From Colwellia sp. (GTDB lineage Bacteria > Pseudomonadota > Gammaproteobacteria > Enterobacterales > Alteromonadaceae), in assembly GCA_022969175.1 (NCBI GenBank), contig JALJPB010000038.1, forward strand, positions 1 to 42,265: a stretch of 42,265 bases of DNA, read 5' to 3'. The notes beneath the pieces were generated by a model. The model worked only from the letters and a program-made list of their open reading frames with translations. It did no database searches and was not told the origin of the DNA. Position numbers and translations under genes: made by a program. The stretch's first letter is position 1; every line of letters starts with the position of its first letter. Shown here piece after piece: positions 36,466-42,265 of the stretch.

Positions 36466-37212
36466 ATGAGTGAAAAAAAATTTAGCAGTTTTGTTAATCA
36501 AATGGGGGTTGAACAACTGATCCAAATGTTTGATTTATTACCCGACGTGCTTTTTTGGATTAAAGATAACGATCATAACTTCATTCATGCTAATCAATCC
36601 TTTATCGAACATAAAGGCGTAAAAGGTTTAGCGAAAATCATTGGCAAAACCGATTATGACTTTTCCCCCCCTCATATTGCAAAACAGTTTATTAGAGATG
36701 ATGAAAAGGTATTAGCGGGCAAAAGCGTTACTGAACGATTAGAAATGAATATGACCCAGTCTGGCGATACCGCATGGTTCGCGACATCAAAGCGCCCTAT
36801 CACCAATGAACAAGGGCATATTATTGGTACATATGGCATTACTCGCCACCTAGAGAAACAGGCTAAAGTTTTGTCAAATGTAGCCGCAGTAAAAATTCCC
36901 GTTGATTATATTCGTCAAAATTATCAATTACCATTTACCATTGACCATCTAGCAGAAGTTGCCTATTTATCAGTGAGTGCATTAGAAAGGCGTTTCAAAA
37001 AATACTTAGCTAAAACACCAAAACAGTTCATAAATGAAGTTAGGCTTGAAAACGCACGTAAACTACTGGTAGAAACCAATATGCCAATTTCACAGGTCGG
37101 TGATCAATCTGGCTTTAGTGACCACAGTTATTTCAGCAAACAATTTCGCTTATTTTTTGGTGAACTACCTTCAGATTTTAGAAATAATGACCGTGATGGT
37201 AATAAAGTTTAA
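36466..37212 (+). CDS. PAS-domain AraC-family regulator
   Basis: This 248-residue protein starts with a PAS domain (about residues 17-125: LLPDVLFWIKDNDHNFIHAN, then IGKTDYDF and GTYGITRHLEKQ). It ends with an AraC/XylS helix-turn-helix pair (about 145-240: LPFTIDHLAEVAYLSVSALE, then GDQSGFSDHSYFSKQFRLFF). The PAS domain probably binds a small molecule. Its divergence from the seven-gene minus-strand operon makes it the obvious regulator. Its end overlaps the convergent small gene at 37209 by four bases. Confidence 0.95.
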   Translation: MSEKKFSSFVNQMGVEQLIQMFDLLPDVLFWIKDNDHNFIHANQSFIEHKGVKGLAKIIGKTDYDFSPPHIAKQFIRDDEKVLAGKSVTERLEMNMTQSGDTAWFATSKRPITNEQGHIIGTYGITRHLEKQAKVLSNVAAVKIPVDYIRQNYQLPFTIDHLAEVAYLSVSALERRFKKYLAKTPKQFINEVRLENARKLLVETNMPISQVGDQSGFSDHSYFSKQFRLFFGELPSDFRNNDRDGNKV

Positions 37213-37460
37213 GATCGGATGTGGATCACAGGATTGGTGTCGATGTCACCATTGTCTGCGATAGTAGTGCAGTAGCAGTCTTTAACAAGTACGGCGAAAC
37301 TTCCTGCTTCGCAGCTACGAATAAAGGTAAGGTGATAACCAAAATTTGTCAGACTGCTTGCCGAAAAACGTTGAGCTAGGGTTAACTGCTGCCATAAATC
37401 TGGATCAGTATCATGTAGCCGACGTTCAATGAGAATATCTCTTTTCTTTTCAGTACTCAT
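37209..37460 (-). CDS. small conserved hypothetical protein
   Basis: I chose the ATG at 37460 (83 residues, MSTEKKRDILIERR) because GGAGG lies about six bases upstream; a start five codons earlier exists. The protein is soluble. Its C-terminal half is distinctive: NFGYHLTFIRSCEAGSFAVL, then KDCYCTTIADNGDIDTNP, with three cysteines. I do not recognise a family. It converges with the AraC gene. The strong ribosome binding site and the compositional regularity favour a real gene. Confidence 0.65.
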   Translation of the reverse strand: MSTEKKRDILIERRLHDTDPDLWQQLTLAQRFSASSLTNFGYHLTFIRSCEAGSFAVLVKDCYCTTIADNGDIDTNPVIHIRS

Positions 37461-37711
37461 GTCGACCTCCATCAATGACTAACAATGCACTAATAACGCT
37501 TAACTAACTGCATTGCTACCAGCATTAGTAATGATTTAAGCATATAACATACCCACCAATATAAAATAGAGATATTTCAGCAACTTAATGTTAGGTAGTA
37601 AAAAAGGTATTAAAGAAAAGTAGCTAAAGTGTAAAGAGTACTGACATCAAAAAAGTAATTCTTACTGTCCTTCCAGGGTTCTTGGTGTGATCCTAATGAC
37701 TAAAATACAAC
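37461..37711. other. gap upstream of the glycerate-kinase-like gene
   Basis: About 250 bp of AT-rich DNA between the small protein and the promoter palindrome at 37712. It must hold the promoter of the small minus-strand gene. No gene, RNA or repeat was recognised. Confidence 0.35.
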
Positions 37712-37744
37712 TCAATGACAAAGTCATTGAAAATCCCTTATAAT
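37712..37744 (+). promoter_or_regulatory. sigma70 promoter overlapped by a palindrome
   Basis: ATGACA (37715-37720) and a perfect TATAAT (37739-37744) are 18 bases apart. The -35 box lies inside the dyad TCAATGAC-AAA-GTCATTGA (37712-37730), an 8-bp inverted repeat. The coding start is 37 bases after the -10 box. A repressor bound to the dyad would block the promoter. Confidence 0.65.
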
Positions 37745-37781
37745 TTGTTTTATTAAATAATAATTAACTCATTATTTTAAC

Positions 37782-38651
37782 ATGATAACCAACTCAGACA
37801 ACTTCACTCACCGACATCATTTACCTAAACGGTATACCGTTATGGCTGAGCGTGAGTTTAAAGTTTTGCTCTCTACCATTTCGAACTTGAGTAAAAATAA
37901 TAATAAAACTATTTTTGTTGGTATAAATGGCTGTCAAGGCTCAGGAAAAACAACTTTGGCAGATTATTTAGTTTGCCTACTTCAAGAAAAACACCAACTT
38001 AAAGCGGTCAGCTGTTCTATTGATGACTTTTATTTATCTAAAGATAACCGTTTACAACTGGCTCATTCAATTCACCCATTACTTAAAACCAGAGGTGTAC
38101 CTGGTACTCATAATATTCCACTGCTTAAACAAACATTAGCTAACTTCTCAAAACAAAAAGTAAATTGGCGATTAACTCAGTTTGATAAAGTAACTGATAA
38201 CCCGAAACCTGAAGAACAATGGCCAATGATCAATACTAAAATGGATGTGGTTATCATTGAAGGTTGGTGCTGGGGAGTTCCTGCTCAGGCAGATAATGAA
38301 CTTATTAGACCGATTAATGCTTTTGAAAAAGAGTATGACTCAACCGCTAAGTGGCGCAGTTATGTTAACCAACAACTAAAAGAGTATTACCTAAGTTTAT
38401 ACAACAAAATGAATCTTATGGTGATGTTAAAAGCGCCCTCTTTCAATTGTGTTTATCAGTGGCGTTTAGAGCAAGAGCAAAAGTTATCAAAAACTACTCA
38501 TCACTCTGTAATGAGTGAAAATGATATTGCACAATTCATCCAATACTTTCAAAGACTCACTGAACACGCATTAGCCGTGTTACCTCAACAGGTCGATTTT
38601 TTATTTGAATTAGACAAAAATCGACAAATAACTCGGACCTTGAGCAAATAA
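37782..38651 (+). CDS. P-loop D-glycerate 3-kinase-like protein
   Basis: This 289-residue cytoplasmic protein has a Walker A motif, GINGCQGSGKTT (47-58). It continues with VSCSIDDFYLSKDNRLQLA, a conserved HPLLKTRGVPGTHN segment and a Walker B-like VVIIEGWCWGVP. The order matches the P-loop kinase family that includes plant-type D-glycerate 3-kinase (GLYK) and yeast Tda10. The substrate may be glycerate, but this rests on family resemblance. The start has no clear ribosome binding site. It is followed 93 bases later by the YebC-family gene on the same strand. Confidence 0.87.
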   Translation: MITNSDNFTHRHHLPKRYTVMAEREFKVLLSTISNLSKNNNKTIFVGINGCQGSGKTTLADYLVCLLQEKHQLKAVSCSIDDFYLSKDNRLQLAHSIHPLLKTRGVPGTHNIPLLKQTLANFSKQKVNWRLTQFDKVTDNPKPEEQWPMINTKMDVVIIEGWCWGVPAQADNELIRPINAFEKEYDSTAKWRSYVNQQLKEYYLSLYNKMNLMVMLKAPSFNCVYQWRLEQEQKLSKTTHHSVMSENDIAQFIQYFQRLTEHALAVLPQQVDFLFELDKNRQITRTLSK

Positions 38652-38744
38652 AATAGCTAAAGCGAATGACAAGACTAGTAAAACCCTCAATGACACTGAT
38701 AGAATCAGACCAGTAATTAATATTTTTCAAGAGAAGATTTTCAG

Positions 38745-39470
38745 ATGGGCAGAGCATACCAAAACCGTAAGTTATCGATGGCAAAAACTGCCGGTGCAAA
38801 AACAAAAGTTTATTCTAAGTACGGTAAAGCCATTTACGTTTGTGCTAAAGAAGGTGGTATAGACCCAGATGGTAACCTTACACTGCGTGGTTTGATTGAC
38901 CGAGCTAAAAAAGATCAAGTGCCTACACATGTCATTGAAAATGCCATTAAAAAAGCTTCTGGCGCTGGTGGTGAAGATTTTGTCGCTGCTCGTTATGAAG
39001 GGTTTGGCCCTGGTAACTGTATGGTAATTATTGATTGCCTAACTGACAACGGTAACCGCACTATTAAAGATGTTCGTCAATGCTTCTCAAAAAATCATGG
39101 AAAAATTGGTTCGTCTGGCACAGTTTCACATATGTTCGACCATCAAGCGATTTTTGCCTTTAAAGGTGAAGATGATGAAGTGGTATTAGAAAACTTAATG
39201 ATGGCTGACATTGACGTTACCGATGTTGAACTTGAAGACGGTATCATCACCGTTTATGCACCTCATACTGAGTTTTTCAAAATCAAAACTGAATTTGCTA
39301 ACTCAATGCCAGAATTTGAGCTTGAAGTAGAAGAGATCACTTGGGTGCCTCAAACCTATATTGATATTGAAGGTGAGGATGACACCACTAACTTCGAAAA
39401 GTTTATCGAAATGTTAGATGATTGTGATGACGTACAAAATGTATATCACAATGCAGAATTAAAAGGTTAA
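38745..39470 (+). CDS. YebC/PmpR-family protein, YeeN type
   Basis: This 241-residue protein matches the YebC/TACO1 family along its length: [91 protein letters not shown]. The opening MGRAYQNRK (rather than MAGHSKWANIKHRK) marks the YeeN branch, paralogous to YebC. YebC proteins have been described as transcription factors and as factors that help ribosomes through difficult sequences; the role of the YeeN branch is less clear. A strong terminator follows. Confidence 0.93.
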   Translation: MGRAYQNRKLSMAKTAGAKTKVYSKYGKAIYVCAKEGGIDPDGNLTLRGLIDRAKKDQVPTHVIENAIKKASGAGGEDFVAARYEGFGPGNCMVIIDCLTDNGNRTIKDVRQCFSKNHGKIGSSGTVSHMFDHQAIFAFKGEDDEVVLENLMMADIDVTDVELEDGIITVYAPHTEFFKIKTEFANSMPEFELEVEEITWVPQTYIDIEGEDDTTNFEKFIEMLDDCDDVQNVYHNAELKG

Positions 39471-39498
39471 CATTCCTCACAAGTTCAGCTTTATCGTT

Positions 39499-39532
39499 AT
39501 AAACCCATCTATTTGATGGGTTTATTTTTTTT
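39499..39532 (+). terminator. intrinsic terminator after the YebC-family gene
   Basis: A perfect 11-bp stem, ATAAACCCATC (39499-39509) with GATGGGTTTAT (39515-39525), encloses a TATTT loop and is followed by seven T residues, 29 bases after the stop codon. Confidence 0.95.
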
Positions 39533-39915
39533 AGGTTATAATTTGCATTTCCTCTAAGCTAAATTGACACTTTTTGGTAAATAACCTCTTTATCGAACCA
39601 GACAGCCTCAAAATCCAAAGCCTGCGGTTAACTACTGAACGTTAACTATGAGCCTAAATAGTCATTAAAACAGCTTATTGGTGTATCACGCTATAGGGCA
39701 CAGAGCTCCATGGGAAATTAAGCAAAGGGTCACTAGGGCTCTGTTCACAAATATTCTACTCGTTAAAAGAGAACCTTAATGCATGATTAATAGCTAACTA
39801 ACGCCACCAAGCCAAACACATATATTAAATAAAATCATTCAATATTAGGCACCCTCAATAAATACAAGCAGACTAAATAATTGAAACGGAATTCAGGCTG
39901 CATTTAACACGTTAG
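39533..39915. other. intergenic region with repeat-like dyad
   Basis: This region of about 380 bp between converging genes has no gene. Bases 39699-39745 hold an ACAGAGC...GCTCTGT dyad. Between its arms are CTCCATGG and GTCACTAG, which also occur in the palindrome at 19.75 kb. It may be another decayed copy of that element. Confidence 0.35.
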
Positions 39916-41754
39916 CTACATATTGTTATAAGCAGTATCCAACCAATTCATTCGATCTATGTACCAAGACTTTAAATGTTCAACTTCTTCGTCATAGGTA
40001 TCAAAAACGACTGGATTGGGCCAAACATACATACCTAACGTATGCCATTTGTTATCATTTTCTTGTTGCGCCCACTGTAGTTTTTGAGCATGACTGTCAA
40101 TTTTATCTAAGATAAACTGTTGATTTTGTTTGAAGTACCCAAACCTTATTTTGATTTTTTCAACAAACGCGGGATCTTGAAATAAGCGGGTATACCATGC
40201 ATTATTTTTAATCCAGAAGCCTTCGACATATTGACTGTCGGCGTAATCAACATTGCCAAACGACAGATCAAAATCCCACAAAGGCCCCATTTTTATTTTT
40301 TCACCTGGAATCAAATTTAAATAGATACTAGAGAAACTTTTTGCATCGACATTTTTGGTGATCTCATTAATCAAATACCAATCGATGAAACTATCGACGT
40401 CGATATATTTCTCATATCCATCGATAGGGTCTTTAAATTGTGAGCCCATTAATACATCTTCAAATGCATTCAAGTGATATTTAATATAATTATATTCGCT
40501 GCTGGCTTGCACAAGATCAGGGGCTTTAATATTAAGCAGAAAGTGGCTGGTGCGAAATGAGACGTCGTCCGGGTCTAAACGGTCAGGTTGATCAATTTCT
40601 AACAAGTAGCCAGTGTCACCTATCGCCACTCGATTATCACCTTCTTCTACTTTTTCAGTTATGTTGTAGGTACCGTTGTAAACACCATTCAAGTGTACTT
40701 CAGCAAATGTGGTTCTGGGGGTCCAATCCAATTGGCTAATGTAGCCCATTTCAAAGGCAATGGTATTTCTCAGTAACGTTTTATCTGAATATTCAGCTAG
40801 GAACAACCATTTCTTTTTCGCAGGCATGCCTAGAAATTCATTTTTGTCGCTTAGTTTCATTTGGTAAGGTTTTTTAGGATGACCCCAAGTAGAGTTACCA
40901 CGGCCACGAATTTTCATTGAGGTGTCTGCCAAGTCAGTAAATTCAAGTCCGCCCTGAATTGACACTGTGCCATTCACATAATCATCTTTCGAGTCAATTT
41001 CCGCCGAATTTTCGGTATCGACATAAATGATTGGCAATCCGGTGGATTGAATGAGGTCGATCTGATATTCAGCCACTTGACCATCACTCGTGGCCACTTG
41101 GTACGTTACCTTCTGAGTAAAATCATTAACAGTAACACTGCTGATTTGAGAAACACCATCTATGCTGACGGTAGCTCCTTCGTGTTCAAAGGTTGCAACT
41201 AAATTATTAAGAGATATATTGCCCGTTAACAGCGCCGAAACAATACCGGAATTAATAGATAAAATAACATCATTGCCCAAACTAGGATTATACAATTTTA
41301 AAAATAAAAACAGTGTTAAGTCCGTGCTGCCAACTTCTTCTGGTTGAATGAGTTCGACCTGATATTCAGCTACTCGGCCATCACTTGTGGCCACTTGATA
41401 CGTTACAATCTGACTAAAGTCGTTGGTTGTGACACTGCTGACTTGTGCCACACCGTTTATACTAACGGTAGCTCCTCCATGTTCGAAAGTTGCCGCTAAA
41501 TTATTGAGAGGAATATTGGTCGTTAACTGCGCCGAAACAACACCTGAATTAATAGATAAAATAACATCGTCGTCTAAACTAGGATTGTACAATTTTAAAA
41601 ATGAAAACTGGATTAATTCGGTGTTACCAACCTGTTCTACTGAAGGCTTTGTTTTTTGCTCAGAACCACCACAAGCAATTAACAAAAACATGATTGTTGT
41701 ACATATACAAAGGTACTTAAAATTCACACTATTCATATCGTTATTTACTGCCAT
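39916..41754 (-). CDS. CotH-family lipoprotein with duplicated N-terminal domain
   Basis: This 612-residue protein has a signal and lipobox (FLLIACGGSEQK). Two nearly identical 99-residue beta domains follow (about 45-240), each with LFLKLYNPSL..DVILSINSG and ATFEH.GATVSI.GV..., resembling DUF5018. A CotH kinase-like domain spans the rest: MKIRGRGNSTWGHPKKPYQM, KKWLFLAEYSDKTLLRN, VHLNGVYNGTYNITEKVE, YLINEITKNVDAKSFSSIYL and GPLWDFDLSFGN. CotH proteins are atypical kinases of surface proteins in spore-formers, while homologues in other bacteria are of unknown role. It stands alone; no strong ribosome binding site precedes the chosen ATG. Confidence 0.9.
   Translation of the reverse strand: MAVNNDMNSVNFKYLCICTTIMFLLIACGGSEQKTKPSVEQVGNTELIQFSFLKLYNPSLDDDVILSINSGVVSAQLTTNIPLNNLAATFEHGGATVSINGVAQVSSVTTNDFSQIVTYQVATSDGRVAEYQVELIQPEEVGSTDLTLFLFLKLYNPSLGNDVILSINSGIVSALLTGNISLNNLVATFEHEGATVSIDGVSQISSVTVNDFTQKVTYQVATSDGQVAEYQIDLIQSTGLPIIYVDTENSAEIDSKDDYVNGTVSIQGGLEFTDLADTSMKIRGRGNSTWGHPKKPYQMKLSDKNEFLGMPAKKKWLFLAEYSDKTLLRNTIAFEMGYISQLDWTPRTTFAEVHLNGVYNGTYNITEKVEEGDNRVAIGDTGYLLEIDQPDRLDPDDVSFRTSHFLLNIKAPDLVQASSEYNYIKYHLNAFEDVLMGSQFKDPIDGYEKYIDVDSFIDWYLINEITKNVDAKSFSSIYLNLIPGEKIKMGPLWDFDLSFGNVDYADSQYVEGFWIKNNAWYTRLFQDPAFVEKIKIRFGYFKQNQQFILDKIDSHAQKLQWAQQENDNKWHTLGMYVWPNPVVFDTYDEEVEHLKSWYIDRMNWLDTAYNNM
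41064..41640. repeat. tandem 297-bp coding repeat in the CotH gene
   Basis: The sequence starting at 41064 (GATATTCAGC) recurs at 41361, a shift of 297 bases or 99 codons. The two units are highly similar at the DNA level over most of their length, including third positions. That points to a recent in-frame duplication of one domain. Such repeats can expand or contract by recombination. Confidence 0.85.
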
Positions 41755-42265
41755 TTTTTGAATTAAGGGATAAATTTAATGATTCACTATATAAAGATAT
41801 AACAAATACCTAGCTAAATGCTTTAATTACGACAAGGCGTGTAGATATAGAGATAACGTGTGCATTGATGAAAAAAATACAACGCTATTCTTATTTAGCT
41901 TGAGTAATCTGATTGGAGACTTCAGAACTAAATATGTAAACATTTAGTAGCATAGTTAATTTGGCCACTCATTTAGAGTTAAATAAGTAATGTTTTTTAA
42001 GGCTGTTGTGCCCCTAATCGCTATAAAACTATTAAATTTATGTCCGCTAAATGATCCAAAAGTTGACCTTCGTTGCATCTTATTAATTATACCCTCAGAA
42101 CAAATTAAGAATTAAAATAGCATTTTTATTAAGGTCAATCGTATCTTAGTGACCTTTTGGAGGGATGATTTTGAAAATAAAAAAAACGTCCGCTTTATGT
42201 CAATAGTGAAGGTTAGGTCTATCTCGGTAGGGGCACAGAGCGAGATAGTTTTAATGGCGATTTTA
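41755..42265. other. gene-free right end of the window
   Basis: No convincing gene is present. Two hairpins are visible: AAGGTCA/TGACCTT (42131-42137 with 42150-42156) and CTATCTCG/CGAGATAG (42219-42226 with 42241-42248, loop 14), the latter followed by TTTT. GGGCACAGAGC at 42231-42241 also occurs at 39696-39706. The upstream region of the CotH gene must lie within the first part. Confidence 0.4.

Noticed and set aside
39696..39745. ACAGAGC...GCTCTGT as ends of an insertion sequence
   Set aside because: The arms are only seven bases, no transposase remains, and the spacing is too short for an element.
41423..41761. Plus-strand open frames opposite the CotH duplicated domain
   Set aside because: Two similar frames appear only because the underlying coding repeat is duplicated; no independent evidence for a gene.
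42159..42210. Possible leader peptide after a GGAGG at 42159-42163
   Set aside because: Only about 10 to 13 codons with no regulatory context; probably chance.
42219..42255. Hairpin CTATCTCG/CGAGATAG with TTTT as a terminator
   Set aside because: The loop is 14 bases, the T run is short, and no gene ends nearby on the plus strand; kept only as a note.

Overview
The window looks like a chromosomal stretch from a low-GC marine gammaproteobacterium of the Alteromonadales, most likely Colwelliaceae (Colwellia or Thalassotalea type). The grounds are the AT-rich coding style, the density of lipoproteins and secreted proteins, the tRNA sequences, a YeeN-type YebC protein, a DUF748 protein, and dispersed non-coding repeats of a kind common in that order. 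This is inference from gene content; no search was run.

Layout. Positions 1-2130 hold the end of an unidentified gene, a small membrane protein, a protein of unknown function, a YceK/YidQ-like lipoprotein, and a tRNA-Phe/tRNA-Thr pair with a clear promoter and terminator. A roughly 600 bp stretch of decayed repeat-like DNA follows. From 2.7 to 14.2 kb there is a leucine-rich-repeat lipoprotein, a large DUF748 (AsmA-like) envelope protein, an alpha/beta hydrolase, a LuxR-type regulator divergent from a large lipoprotein with a C-terminal esterase, and a broken tyrosine recombinase. From 14.4 to 19.8 kb a membrane-bound CadC-type regulator with a TolB-like propeller is divergent from three genes for exported proteins (methyltransferase, esterase with TPR, SGNH hydrolase). 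A MITE-like element lies between them and a 50-nt palindrome lies after them.

Positions 20-28.5 kb hold small membrane and hypothetical proteins, a tightly coupled pair (cysteine-rich protein plus a putative Fe(II)/2-oxoglutarate oxygenase), glutaminase, and a LytS/LytTR two-component system. That system is divergent from a WD40 lipoprotein, and an array of phased repeats sits between them that probably binds the regulator.

The most coherent block is 28.5-37.2 kb: seven genes on the minus strand and a divergent PAS-AraC regulator. The set comprises a Gfo/Idh/MocA oxidoreductase, two TIM-barrel sugar isomerase/epimerase proteins, an MFS transporter, a DUF1080 protein, a GMC oxidoreductase and its Tat-exported small subunit. 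It reads as a catabolic unit that oxidises a glycoside to a 3-keto form, cleaves it outside the cytoplasm, imports the product and processes it further. The substrate cannot be read from the sequence.

The right end carries a small conserved protein, a P-loop glycerate-kinase-like protein with a strong promoter inside a palindrome, a YebC/YeeN-family protein, and a CotH-family lipoprotein with a recently duplicated N-terminal domain. No rRNA, CRISPR array, intact insertion sequence or prophage was seen.
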